From Reticulascus tulasneorum (lineage: Eukaryota > Ascomycota > Sordariomycetes > Glomerellales > Reticulascaceae), in contig LSAX01000003.1 in NCBI GenBank assembly GCA_001557505.1, positions 4,278,001 through 4,342,000 of the forward strand: a stretch of 64,000 nt of DNA. Direction: 5' to 3'. The notes below the pieces were generated by a model, which saw only the letters and a program-made list of their open reading frames with translations, was not told where the DNA came from and did no database searches. The position numbers were made by a program, and so were the translations under genes. Positions 49,547-63,200 of the stretch are shown here, piece by piece; position 1 is the stretch's first letter; each line of letters begins with the position of its first letter.

Positions 49547-50434
49547 AGAACCAGCCCTACTAGCTAACTAGTGTTACTCGTAGAGGGATATACTAGAACG
49601 ATGTATGGGTACGAAGTAGGCTCCGTAGAAGAAAGAGAAGGAGGGGGGGCGTGAACCTGAGAAGACTGGGCTGGGGGGGCATGGGGTGTGTAGGCGTGTG
49701 GGTGTGTGTTTGCCTGTCTACCCACATACCTAGGTAGGTAGGGGGGGGGGAGGGGTGTGTGTTTGCGTGAATGTGTGGAGTGTGTTGTGTGAGTGTGTGG
49801 GAGTGCGGTGGATTGCCAAGCCCCAGGGCGGAAAGTGGGAATTGGGAGAAGAGAGAAAGGGAGTACACGCAAACGAGGGTACAGTATGATGAGCCAAGGA
49901 TCTTCTCTCGCTCCACCTCTCCACAGAATGCTTGGGTAATAAGGCACTGGCACTCCGGACTGTGTTCTTGCTCTGGGTACGTTGATTCCCAGTCGTGCAT
50001 ACATGCGCAAGGAAGTACTTGTGTTCTTTCGTCGCAGACAAGGCGGGCGGCGGGTGGCTTTTTCGTCTCCCCTACCTACGTACCCTGGCGCCCCCCCGTC
50101 TCTTTGTTAGTGCGGCGGACGGGAAGGACGAGAGCGAGTGCAGCGACGAGGTTTAGACACTTTCGTTGTGCCGTTTGGTTCCTACATGGCAGCTTCGCAG
50201 CCAGTTGTGCGATGCGAATCATACCCAGACCAGATGGAGTGTGAGGGACTGAGGGCGAGCGAGGTGTGCAATTCGTGCGTGCAGGAACGGGCACAGCTTC
50301 CCTGTACATACCGACGAGTTTACAGTCTGACAGGTGACAGAGGGGACACAGAGGATGAGGGGGCCAGCCAAATGCCGGACGTTTACGGTTGATGGGATAT
50401 GGGTAAGCGAGAGTGCGACGAGTGTGTGTCTGCG

Positions 50435-50462
50435 TGTCTGTCTGTCTGTCTGTCTGTCTGTC
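50435..50462 (+). repeat. (TGTC)7 microsatellite
   Basis: Seven perfect TGTC units followed by degenerate copies and a TATG/TACG-rich stretch to about 50510. Confidence 0.95.
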
Positions 50463-50526
50463 CATCTGTCCGTCCTGTCTGTATGTACGTATGTATGCAG
50501 GTAGGTATGGGGATGAGAGACCATAG

Positions 50527-50534
<8 letters not shown>

Positions 50535-50566
<32 letters not shown>
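50535..50566 (+). repeat. (AG)16 microsatellite
   Basis: Sixteen perfect AG units, preceded by a short CA run. Confidence 0.95.
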
Positions 50567-50568
<2 letters not shown>

Positions 50569-51563
50569 TGGTGTGGTGGTGTCTGCTTGTGAAGGCGAAT
50601 ACCGACAAACAGATAGACCAGACAGAACAGACATGGGAGAGTCAGAGTTCGAGTTAGTTAGCATCTATCTCATAAAGTGAAGGGAGTGACCGAACACTCG
50701 AATATGGCAACTCGAAATACAACTGCGCACTTCTCTCTGTCTCCAACACATCTGCCTCTCTTTCCCTCTTCCTCTACTCTACCTCCCTAGTAAATGCCTT
50801 GTAGTATGCAGCTTATTATTATTCTGCCATTCTTTTCCATTTACGGAGAAAACATGGCAACCTTTCACCCACCACCCCGAAAGCGAAGCAAAGCGTAAAA
50901 GCCACCTGCACGTACTCGAGACTCGGTTCGGACATTGGTCGACTGGCTGGCTTGTTAAAGTAACTTCCGAAGCGGTGATGATGCGTTATGTATGTATGTA
51001 CGTACGTACGAAGGAGATGGTACAGTATCCCCAGTCACTCATCACCCACCCCACCCCCGATCCCATCCCAGAGAGCCCACCTTTTGGCAATTCCCATCCT
51101 AACCCTCTTGGACTCTTTCTCGTTCCCTCCCAGGCCCTCGCTCGCCGGACCAGCCCCAAGCTCAACGTGGGCCATGCTGCAGCATGGGATGAGAAGGATA
51201 AACTTACATAGCAGGTACCATGGGCAGCGAGAGGGGGAGGGAGGGTACGGCCGCTGCCACAGCTTCCAGGATCACCGATTAGGCTTAGTGTACAGTGGCC
51301 TAGGAAAGGAATAAGGTAGACAGGACAAGGATGGTGATCAAGGCCACCAGGAGGAGGAGGGGCGGGGGGGGGGCGTGAGATAGGGCATGCTCTGTCTGTA
51401 TCCTTGGATGTGGGTCCCCGTTTTCGAAGGCTTCAAGGCTTCAAGGCCTTGTCTTCCCAACGCTGCAGGGGTTCGAATAATGGGAGAGGCAAGGGGCGTG
51501 TGTGTGGGACTCCGCTCTCTCCATCCACCATCATCATCATCATCTACTTCGTCGTCTTTCTCA

Positions 51564-51585
51564 CCCCCCCCCCCCCCCCCCCCCC
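51564..51585 (+). repeat. poly-C run, 22 bp
   Basis: Twenty-two consecutive C, the longest homopolymer in the window; flanked by a short CAT repeat (near 51530-51545). Confidence 0.95.
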
Positions 51586-53293
51586 GGGCCCTGACCCAGG
51601 GCTGTGATGGACAGGTGTGCAGATTCGAAAAAAGATCCCAAAGGACAGGGGCGTGTGTCAAAGACTCCTCCTCGACAACCATCTTTCGAAGTACATCCTT
51701 TCATACATACATTCACACACATGCGCGCATAGTGCTAGGTTGCGTGGGTAGGGTAGGGAAGGGTGGAAGGCGGTCGCGCATGGTACAGGTTACAAGGGAT
51801 ACTTTCTCTTGGCCAGTGCCAAAGTACCTCAGGTACTACTGAGCCACAGGTACCTGGCACCGACTATTCGTACTTTTCCTCCTATTGGGCCCAAACCCTC
51901 CGTCTCCCACCTTACCTGTACCTACCTAAACTAACCTTACAGGGACTCACCCCATTAGGTGCAGCGCTGCTGCTAGCATGTATTATGTCCTGCCTGGGTT
52001 CGCTTGCGGTGGAATTGCAACTATCGGGTGAAAGGTCAGGCCCAATTCTAATTACTGTACTCCCTGATTGCTTGGGTCAGGTCCGTTGTTCTAGCAGGGT
52101 AGTGGAGAGGAACCCCGCTGCAGGCCAGCCCTGCTGGGCCATGTCCTCCTAGCACCTCACGCGCACACGCGCGCACACACATACGCACACGCAAACCATA
52201 CACTCAAATGAGCCCTAGTTCGACAAGTCGTTCCATCCTTTCCTAGGCAGTCCTGTGGCGGCGCAACTCGGTGAGTGATAGTCTGGCCTCTGGTGGCCTT
52301 GGGTCTGAAGTGCGAGTGCGAGTCCATGCTCCTTTAGCTCTTTGTGCCCGCGGGCTACATGGATATGCCGGGGAAAGAAGGCAACCAAATCAACCCGTAA
52401 GACGTTCCACTAGGCAAGCACAAAGTTACCTAGCTAGGAAAACGAAGTTCAAACGGACTCCACAACCCGGAGGAGATATCATGAACCTCACTGTATCTGG
52501 CTTCACACAAGCTCGCATTGTGAGACGCCGAGGAACACCTTCCATTGCCAGCAGGCCCCGCCCTCAACGCAACATCTAGACTACTCCTCCGAGATCCACG
52601 CCCCCCGCGAATCCCGATACTTGTTACTTGGCTGACCGGAATTCTCACCTCGTTCGCAGCCCCCCTGGTCACATTCTGTGTGTACCGGGCAATCATCAGA
52701 TCCCGATGGCTTCTGACTCTGGCGTCGCAGCTACCGCACTATACGACGCCCTTCTTAGTCATTGACATCCGCTCAACCTCCTCGCTAGTTGTCATCGCGC
52801 CCAGCAACTTTCGCTGGAACGGATGCCAGAGGAACCCCCGACACTGGCAACTGCCCAATTCCGCTGTTGTGTTGTTTGGCTAGCGCACCAGGATGGGGTG
52901 AAGGACCGCAGGATTACCCAGTTCCGCCGACCATCTTTTCCCTCGTAATCGCCGACTACTAATCTGCTAGAGCTCTAGCCAACTACGTGCGTACAGTCCA
53001 AGTGACCTCAATCTGACAGTCGACTGCTCCGCCGAGCTGCTCCCACGCAAGCACGACATCAATGAGTCGGTCAGATGAACCCGCCAGCTGCCGTGATACT
53101 GGCTGTTCGGGCCATCTTCCATCATCTATCTATGTAGACTCCTGGTGTAACTAGCTTGTGCATCAGTGCCATTCTTGTCTCCGACTCTGACAGGAGACAG
53201 CGGACCATCTCCCACTCCCATGCCGGGTTGGTGCGGATGTCATCTCTGTGTCTTAGGGCTGACGCCCGTGATCTCGACTTTCTGTACTCTCAT

Positions 53294-53305
53294 CCCCCCC
53301 CCCCC
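53294..53305 (+). repeat. poly-C run, 12 bp
   Basis: Twelve consecutive C in the gene desert. Confidence 0.95.
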
Positions 53306-56300
53306 TCTTGACAGGCACCGCCTCTCGGTTTTGATTGCCGCCTGCAGTATGTTGACCGCGGAAAGAATCCGTGATCTTACCCTTCTTTTTCCCACCGTTC
53401 TCTCGCCAGGCGTGACACATTTTGCGTGCTTACCACCTACGGTATATAGTAACCGCGGCCCATAGCAGCCCGGAGGATCGTCCCTAGTGCCCTCGTGGCC
53501 CTCCGTATCTGCCTGGGTAGGAGGATTGACATGATGATGAGCAGGGAAAGGATTGAGCGGGCGTGCTTTTACCAGCCTGGCCAAGGTTGGGTCTGAGCTT
53601 CAAACAGAGGCCAGGAAAGGAGCCCGACCTAACTGGTCCAAGACATACCAAATTCCAACAATATAGTCCGTACGGTGAGGCGGCATGGATCCCCCGATCG
53701 CAAATCTCGAAACCAACCTACTATGGTGCGTATGTCACATATTAGCTCGTCTCGCCTTGTGAGGCGAAGCTACCACAGTTGCGGCACAGGCTCCGACTCC
53801 GACTCCCCCAGTCCACGAAATTGGTGCAGTGTCGTCAATCGCCCGCTATCTAAAGGGCTGGCAAGGCCTTGTCGTAAGGTTGTCTGTACTACGTGGTAAA
53901 CGCGGAACCCCCGCCCGCCCGCCAGCGAGCGTCTGCACAAACCCCTGCCAGAAGCTCACTAATACATAATTACATGCCCTACAAATACGTGGTAGGGAAT
54001 GTGCAGCTGGGCCTAGGCGAACGGCTACTTTACCGTGGTCGTTTGAATGATAGCGTGCATCTTGCAGAGATTATGCCTTCGAAACTAATGATTTCATTTC
54101 ATGAACGGACGGTCTGTAAGCAATCCAGGCAACTGGGGTGGTTCCTACCACCGTCCCGACCTCGTATGCAATCCTCGTGGCCTGGCCCCCGGAGTTGACG
54201 ATACCTCCGTGATTACTTATCCCAAGCCTGCTCACTCTGGGCCATCCACCTGAAGAGAGGGCTGGCCGCCAGGGAGGCTCGGCATCGAAACCTTGGCCTG
54301 TTCCAGCAACATGGTCGGTGACAGGATCATGGCAAACGAGAGACGCCTTGCTGCCATATAATCCAAAATAATCGGAGATCATCAAGATCCCGGTGACATT
54401 GAAAGGATCGAAGGTGCTGACGAGCATGGACGGACATTTCCAATTCTCCACCTGTCAAACGAGGTGATGAGTAGTCATCACCTCTACCGTGCCCAAAGGT
54501 CTTCCACCTGCAGAAATCCTTTCGAAGATCGGAAGCCCAGTGCCACATGGTGCCCAGGTAGCCTCCGGTGCCAGACGCCTTTCGCGACATCCCTCGGAAG
54601 TTCAATAAGGAGGATGGATGATTTCCGCAGATCCCGTCCCGCCCACGCGCTGCCTCAAATAGGCAACTTGATCGGTATTGCAATGATCATTCTTATTTTG
54701 GGGCTGCATGTGAGCGAACAGGATATCCCACATGGCATTTTTCGACGGCAGCCCCCCCAATATCTGGCCCGCCCCCCTTCTGAACTGGAAACGGGAGGGG
54801 GCCAGGGCGGGTTACTTTCGGACTCAAGCTTGGTCGGCCGAGGACCCAAGACTAGCGATATTAAACAGTAGTGATAACAGCATGCGATATCAAACATTGC
54901 TAATGTCCTCAACCGGCGCAGGAACCTCGCGAAGCTCTCCATCCCTGGATCTCGCTCTCTGCCCTACCGTGACGGCCCCCATCACATCACCCCTTTCATA
55001 CCCCCCCCCTTCCCCATTCCACCAACCCGCCGTCCGCCCGAGCCCGCCCATCGAGTTCGAATGCTCAGCGGTCGGGTCCCATCTGCGCACCGCATCTCGC
55101 GTTGCAGCACCGGCTAACTACCGGGAATTCTGCCTACAGCCTGTATCGTGCCACACCCGCAACCACAAAACACCCTGAGGCGGCGGAACGGGAGAAATGG
55201 TTTCGGCTTAGCATATGCTGACAAACCCCATTGCCCGCGAAAAGGGAAAATCTGGGAACTTGGAAGGAAATTGATTCAAGGGCCACAATCTGTGCCGCAG
55301 CAGGCTTGGTTTCTCTTGGATGGGGGAGCGGCTCTCACCACACTACCAGAGTAAGGTCGTACGAGTGCACTAAGACGTCTTGGTCGTAGGATCGCCACGG
55401 GGTTCGGCTCCGAAAGGCCATGACAGGGATCATGGGAAAGGGTCACAGCGGACCCCTTGTTGGGGGCGAGGACATCCTTCCCGATTCTTCTGTGGGTGGG
55501 TACATAGATTACATACGTGGGATCCAAGAATACCAAAAGTCCGAACGCGTACCTCATTAGTTTGCTCACGCAAGCTGTGTACAGTGGTAATATACATACG
55601 GCCTGGGAGAAGGATTTCCGCGCGACGGTTTCCGAAGCCCTTGCTCTGCGTCCCAGGAATCGGGTAAGCTGAAAGGATGGATTCCTACGTAAAGAAGGAC
55701 GCTTGCACCATAACGGACGCCCGACTAGCACCACAGCTGCAAGTCAAAACGAGGACCAACCTCTCCCCTTCAGCCCTACACGGCTTGCATCGCAGCTGAT
55801 TGGCTCCGTCGCACCCCCCCAATCCATGCCATCGTGGCACTAGTCCTGATATGTAAGGTTGTGTATGCGGTACGTACTGCTGAGGAGGTAGTTCTGGTAC
55901 TTTGTACGGCGCACGGGTGTGCACCTATGTACGTAAGCAGGGATAGGCCATTGACCCTCAATCCTCATCCACACCTACCGCCACACCCCGAGCTCACCCA
56001 AAGCGTGCGGATATTTGTGCAGGGGAAATTGTGCAGCATCCGATGATCCTGTCCAGGTCAAGCAAATGCCCCATCATCAATCCTTCTGCGGGTATGCCAA
56101 GCCCTGCGGCCGATAGCATCAAGCCGTTTGATTCCACAGCAGTTCAGCGACTCCCCCATGGTTGGTTCCTGTTATGTTCTGTTTTCTTTCGTTGGCGTGA
56201 AACTGTTCCTGGCCTGGTCGACTCGGTGTGCGTGTGTGTGTGCGCGTGTGTATTTGAGTATGTATATGCGGAGAACCAGAACCAGAAAAACAACGGGATG

Positions 56301-57149
56301 GATTGGCACGAGGTCGCAAGCAAACCTCCAACAATAGCATTCTGCTCGACGACCGCTGCTTTTGATTCGTCCCAGCAACAGCCCTACGTGCATCAAGATC
56401 TTGTGGATACCGCTTTGCCGCCGACGTATCCTTGGGGTGTTGGTCATCGTGCTCCCCCCAAACGGCAATGCACGCACGACTCACCAGATCCAAAAAGCCC
56501 TCCAGGGCGGGCGGCAAGATCCTCAACCGTTCTATAAATACAGGCGATTCGATTCGCAAAACACCACTACGACGGTACCCGCGTGCATCCCTCGCCCTCT
56601 GTTACCCCTCATCGGCGAGCATGCTGGGTTCTTTGCGATTTTTGTTTCCAGAAATAGGAAAATAAAGGTGACGAGATAGATGCGATGTGCTGCCTAGGTT
56701 TACAGAGTCAAATAATGCATCTCATTTTCATGGGGGGAGGGATTGGGAGGTCTATTGGTTGCCCCCGTCTTCTGCCTGCTCCATGAGTGTTCCAATATGA
56801 TTAGATCGATTTGCGCATCAGGTCACACGGGCCACGAATCGTGAGGCAAAACGCGGGTGATGATGGCGAAGTATTCGTCGCTTTGGTTCAGGTCGGCCGC
56901 GCCACCTCTCATTCATCGGTGTAGACTACTGCAACTGGCCGAGGGAAGAGCTGGAAGCGTAATTGATTGACGTACCATCCAACAACAAAAGACATGATTG
57001 CCAGTTCTACATAGAGGGCCCTCTTGCGCCAAGTAACTGACTCTCTAGAAGCGTTCTCTTGGCCCGCGAGTAACCCTTTTGTTTGATCGATAGGGTGTCT
57101 TCATCTCCGCCCGATGGTTGGGCCTGGACCGTCCCTGGGTATGCTGCTG

Positions 57150-57179
57150 CTCCGTAGTGGAGCCTGCCGGACTACGGAG
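57150..57179. repeat. 9-bp inverted repeat of the TACGGAG type
   Basis: CTCCGTAGT and ACTACGGAG are perfect reverse complements separated by 12 nt. Sequences of this kind (TACGGAGTA/TACTCCGTA) recur in the window, for instance near 37510-37530. Confidence 0.8.
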
Positions 57180-57200
57180 AGTAGTACAAAGTAAAGTAGC

Positions 57201-60200
57201 TCGACGAGGACTACGACCCAATCTTCCTCGGGACAAATTACCAGAACACGAATAAGAGACATCCCAGCCCTAGCCTTCTCCTTGTTTTGATGGATCAGCG
57301 TCTGAGGCATCCCACTCACTCAGGAGCATACGAGGCCATGGTCACGCGGCCACTGCAATGGCTCGGACAGCGAGCGCGAAGGCCATCCATCGAGAGGCCC
57401 GATGCAGTCCAAAACCGACGGCCTGGCCGTCTTCGAAGGGGCTCGCCACTAATCGCCAAACAAAAACTTGACGCAGCTGTTGTCCCGACTAACGAGTGCC
57501 AGCGAATTGCGCGCTCTGCACCAACGGGCCCCCCACATGAGGACACCAATATCGCAGTGAATACTCCGCCTGGTCCCGACAGAAGATTGCAGTGAATGTC
57601 CCACTTGCTCCGATTGGGGCCGCTCTCGAGCAGTAGGGCTAGCCCAGTGATACACTCTGGCCGCTGTGAGAGATTTCCGCACTACTGTAAGCTACAGGAG
57701 CAAAGTCTATGTAGGGCAATTGGCGGCGAAGCTAACACGCCTCAAAATCACAGTACAGTGGCTGCGTGGATAGGCTGAACTTGGCAATGAAAGTCTAACC
57801 CTTTGTGCCTCGGCATATGCAAACACCCCATCGGCGCAGATGTTTGATGTGTCCGATGTAGTGGGAAGATATGGGGGCCCCGCTCCAGTCTAGTCCAATT
57901 CCACTAGCATCTCCGAGATTAGTGCCAATCACGGCCGAGAAAACAGCCTTGAAACAGCAGCGTCCGAAGGTCTTCTTGAATCATGGACAGCAAGACCCCG
58001 ATTCCATGGAATGGCGAGATGGTACAACCAGAAAAAGGGGAAGAGTGCCGAATGGAACCCAATAACAGTTGTCTCCCTGGTATGGGCACATCAACTGCCG
58101 AGATTCCGTGGGCTTGATGCTTGGCCCGCGATCGACTAGATCATGAGAGCCAATCGATAGGGGAGACTTTGGCAAGATCCTCGTTCAAGAACACGTTTTC
58201 CCCCCTTCACCTGCTTCTAATGTCCCTGCACCGCGTGCACCGCCTCACAAGCCCGCCGTTTCCCGACCGCCGATCGAACTTGTAGCCTCCCTCCCCAGAA
58301 CTGTAAAGTAGCCCCGAGCTCCAATGAAATGCCTGGGTACCTTTTCTTCCGGGGTTGTCTCGGTGTCAGACCAGACCAGATTCCAGATCCAAGGCAGGAT
58401 GGCCCGGGTGGCTAGCGCTCGCCTTGTGTATTCGAAATCACCACCGGGCGCGTGGAAGGCCTAAATTGTGGCTCACTTGTTCGCCCTAACGGCAGACGTT
58501 TTTTGTTCCATTCGCGATGCATGACGCGCACGCAGTCCACTTCGACCCCGTAAGGCCGAGAGGCAGCCCAAAACCGCCCCGCGAGCACTGTAGAACGCCG
58601 AAATCTGAGACCCCTTCCGGGAATCTTAGCGGCACGCCCCTCTAGTTAACTTACTGCCCGAGATCTTTTCGTTAGTCAGGTTACTCGAGTCGTGTCAGCC
58701 CTGTGCGGCGAATTGCATGGTACATTACATACGTGAATACGCATATATGTAGCAGTATACAACGCTGGGACGGCGCAAGAAAGGATTATCCAAACCAAAC
58801 ATGGGGCACGTCGGTCACTTAGGTCAGCCTGGATTTGCAAGATGGAAACGCTGACTAACAACAGCGCTGTTTTTAGCATGCTGGCATGTCATGTCAGCGT
58901 TTGGCGGGGGGTGGTCTTTGAAATTGCTTGCATTTTCCGGGTTTTTCATGGTTACAGAAAGGCACTGGGTTCGTCTACTGTATGCACGGCGTTAGGAAAG
59001 ATTTCCCATCTGGGGAATTTGTAAATGCCCCATGTCTGCCCTGTTATCTGAGGTCATCGTTCTGGCGCATCAATCTGGCAGAGTCGCATCTCCTGCTGAG
59101 CAATCCGAGATGGAAACACGCCTCACGCGGTCATCTCCCGCTACAACTCTGATGAATCCGACGACTATAGCAAAATAGCAGTGACCGGGAGCCCACTTTG
59201 TCATTGTCATTCCCCGAAATCCCAGTCCTGCTGGGAGTGCAGCGTGAACCGCCCAGGGGTTGCACAGGCACCCGTACATCCTGTGTGGCTGAAATGCTGA
59301 CGTGGGATGCCCAATTGCCGCTGTAATAAAAAAAAATGCCCCCGCAAATGTTTCAAACCAAGCAGTTGTCGTGTCCCGGGTGGAACAGGACTGAGAATAA
59401 AGGATGGCGAGTCATTTCAAAACGCTATGGCTAGCCATCGTAATCTCGAAGAAGGCGAATCGCTGTCGTGTCACAGGGCTGGCTTGGGAAGGGGGCAGGA
59501 TAGTACCCCGTGGTAGAGTACATGCAACGGCCACAGGAACCCCAGAGCACAAGTACAGAGCGTTGCGAGATACTTTCCAAGGCAGAGCTCCAGCTAGTCA
59601 GGGAACACCAGATTGGAAAGCCTGTTTTCAGTGGGAGGCAAAGTTGCCTCCCAGGGCAGCTTGGTCTGCCATGCAGGTACGATTGGACAATCCAGATCCC
59701 CATCGCACAGCCCGGATCTGCTTTTCCCCAAGGGAGGCGATCCAGCGAGGCCCGGCTAATACACGCTGCAGACCCTTGATCTCGGCCTGGTTGGTGACGG
59801 TCTCTCGAGGGTTAAACTGGTGAAATTTTACAGAGAGATCCAGGGGGCGCACCGAGCAGAACCTCAAATCCGAATAAGAGTTACTTCCAACCTCACACCC
59901 CCACGAGGCTTCCTGAAACCGGACACGCAAGCAGGACAGCAAACCGGGAATTCACAGGTGGAGGAGGTGTGGCGCAGTGCATTACATCCGCGCAAGCAGG
60001 ATATTCAATCGTGTGCATTCAAAATACATGAACGAATTTTTTCCATCAAGGCGTGCGCGGATCTTGGGGAACGAGCCCCTTACTATCCCTCACTACAACC
60101 TCTTGCGTTCACCGACATCACGGAGCTGGTCCGTTGACCAATGTCCTTCCTTCAAATTGCCCTGACTCGTCTCCTTGCTTTTTGCACTACGTCCAATCAC

Positions 60201-63200
60201 ATGTTGTGAGGTCCATCGTAGGGAATGTCCCGCGACTTACCTTCCCGTCCGGCCGGCTCCACGAGTGCCCATCTGGAGTATACGGCCAATTGGACTGGCC
60301 GCATGAGACTGGCATCGGCTTGTGATCGTCGTTAAATCGAATGTATTGGCCCTATTAGGGGGTAAGGCCCACATAGTCTTTACACAGGCTTCCAGTAGTC
60401 GTAACCAGGGGCGTCCCACTCGAAATTTTGTCTCACTTCACTCGGACGTGTGACGGCCACTGACATCCCGCGAAGCGGTATAACTGGCGCTCGCCTTGTG
60501 TTGTGTAAGTGGACATTAGCCTTCAAAGATTGGCGGCGCCCCAGCTTCCCGGGAAAGGAGGAAGGTCGATGGCGCATTGGGTGGCGCTCTTCGAAGTACG
60601 GTAACCTCCTGAAACGACAGGACACGAGTTGTTGGATGAAAATGGAAGGTCCTTCTGCCTCTTGAGGCGCCAGGCCTGACTTCGGGGATGTGTCCGTTGA
60701 CAGTACGAAACGAGGTTGCCAAGCCGATATCATTCTTCCAAAATCCGCTGACGGAATCGTCGCGCAGAAGGGTGAGTCTATCACAGGCTCGCCACTGACT
60801 TGCTGCCCCAAGGAATATCCCGCAGTCGAGCGAGTATCACTCACACAAGGTGGCTTGCATATAGCCTTCTGGGGAATGACCGCTTACCGGCAACCGTCCG
60901 CAGTTGTGGTCTGCCAACTGGCGCCCGGGCCAAGTCTCGCCGCCATTCGGCCGATATGACATGCGACAGGGACTTCGGTGGAACAAATATATCGTCATCA
61001 TCCTTTCTGATCACCGAGGCCTAAAACATCCTGTGACCGAAGCCCGGTAGATCGTTTCGCCGGGAATGTCGCAGGGCAAAGGCTGCGGCATCTGGAGATG
61101 CACCGACCCGAACTAGGGAATATGCCGGGGTGCGCAAGTATAGCATAGCCATCCTTACAAAGCCAATGCCTGCCGTCGGTGAAGCCTCGGCGTAGGATCT
61201 GGCATCGGCAAAAGTTGGTGTCGGCAAGGTTCGCTGTGGCCGAGATGACGTTTGAAGTGTGACGTTGTGATGGAGGGCAGAGATTTTGCAGAGTTTGCAG
61301 TGCTTCAAGCCTCGAAATGCGCGATATCGAAATCACGTGACCGTCCGAGGAAAATCCCCTTCGATCCCCGAGATGGTGGGGCGCGGCGCGGTCAGCTAAT
61401 TATGGCACACGTCGCCAGGCAAGTATTTCTGTTCGATTGGATTTGCATTATTCATTCCATTTCTCCGTCGCCGGGAGTATTACGTATCTTCTCCGTCTTC
61501 GGTATGCTCTCCAATATCGAGCCGAGGTCAGGGGGCCCGTCCCTGATCGCAACCCTAATCTCTGTCCGTCGCCAGCTGCTCGCCCTCCTTCGAGTCTGGT
61601 ATTGAGAGAGTAACTTGATGTACGCAGATGTACATGTGCCCAGTTGTTGTCAAGTACCTAGCAATCCGCCTTTGCCTCATTCCTTTTCACCACATAGCTG
61701 GTTCCATCACGAGCCGCATGCGCCGGCCTAGCTGCGTCGTTGCATCAGCTGAGACATGTGCGGAAAGCCCGTCATCCTTGGTGGCTTCATCCTCCCTGAC
61801 ACCGCTGTCCAAATACGGCATCGAGGAGCGTGTGGGTACGAGAGTAGGGCAGGGCGAGGAGCTGGAGGTGGTAAGGCTGCCGCTGAGGCGCAACACTATC
61901 GATTACGGCCATCTTACTGTGCCCGATAATCACACGTCAATTGGGCAGCCTTGTTCCTAGCCAGAAATTGGTCATCTTGGAGCATTTCTCCTTTGGGACA
62001 CTTCGTATTGACATCACCAGCTTCATATCCGTGCAATACGGGTGCTTTCCAGATTCTTGTAATACGAAGCAGTTCATCCCCCTTGTGAGGTCTTGGCTGT
62101 GGGCCGAGGCATCCGGGATGCCTGAGTTAGATGTTCAATAATCTTGTTGGCTGGTGCCCCCAGCGTTATCCGCATTGAGCTGATACCACCCACAGCGTTA
62201 TTCTTACGGCCTTAGCCCTCGGACCTGGGGTGGAACTAGTTCCGGCTGGATCGTGACCCGTTGATCGGACCAACGAGCCACGTTGTTTGAGTGGAAGCTC
62301 CGGCTAAATGGATCCACGCTATCGGTAACCACCTGACCGTTCAGTGCTGGGAGCGTAGGGGGGTTCAGCAGGCGTATTCCAGCCGTGAGAAACGATCTTA
62401 CCAATCCCCTCGGTGCCCCTTCTCATACCATCGTCCACGAAGGATCGACCGGTGGGGTGGGGTCTTGCGAAAGTTTTCCGTTGGATTATGGACTGATCAA
62501 AGTGGTATCCGTGCAACCTTTATTGCTCAAGTGCATATAGGAGCATCAGCTGAAAGCCACACTTCAAATTGCTTCTGCAGTCATGAACCGATACCGATCA
62601 TGTTCTCATGGACGATAGACAACACCATGACTCGAAGGTGTTGTGTTAAATCCCTCAGGCTGACTGAGATGTACGATCAGGGCATCTGAAGGCGAGCAAT
62701 GAATCAATGAGTCAGCCATCAGTATCATCAGTAGCAAATACCACACTGCCTGATCTGCTGCCATGGATTGTGATCCTCAGCAGCTGCACGACTTGTTCAG
62801 GTCCATGCACCCTGGCTGCATGCCCATGTCAGGCATACCAGGCCGGGAGCAACTAAAGACATGGAATTTGGAGAAGTAATTAACGAACGGAGACAAGTGG
62901 AGGTCGGAGTTCCATTTGTTCTATCTTACGGCGGATAGTGGGCGGGCGAAGAGACGATAGTTCACCACCAAACCCGCCTAGTGTATTGTGTTAGTACGCC
63001 CATTGTCGGCAACCCTACAGGGCTGACGGAGCCAACTCTTGACGGGCTGTTGATCGCTGCCCTGTCAGGCGAGCTGCAGCCAACATGAAATTTACGAGGG
63101 TCTTTTTTCGACTTTTTGGCCCGAGGTGTTGGTGCATCGGGACGGAAACCTGAAATTGAGGGCTGAAAGCCCGTCCCACTCTCCCTATCATCAAACCCAG

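Larger units (their letters stand above)
48811..57200. other. gene desert, proximal part upstream of C2H2 gene, rich in simple repeats
   Basis: No gene was recognised in about 8.4 kb. The first 3 kb are packed with microsatellites and homopolymers and with short TACCTAGGTA-like palindromic strings. Expected to hold the promoter and perhaps a long 5' leader of the C2H2 gene (minus strand). Confidence 0.5.

Noticed and set aside
49564..50608. Overlapping minus-strand frames rich in His, Thr and Pro
   Set aside because: Translations of CA/GA/TGTC simple repeats, not proteins.
51460..51480. B-box-like GGGTTCGAA string
   Set aside because: No matching acceptor stem or anticodon arm upstream.
60380..60844. 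154-codon minus-strand frame in the distal desert
   Set aside because: Plus-strand frames of similar quality overlap it and no domain is visible.
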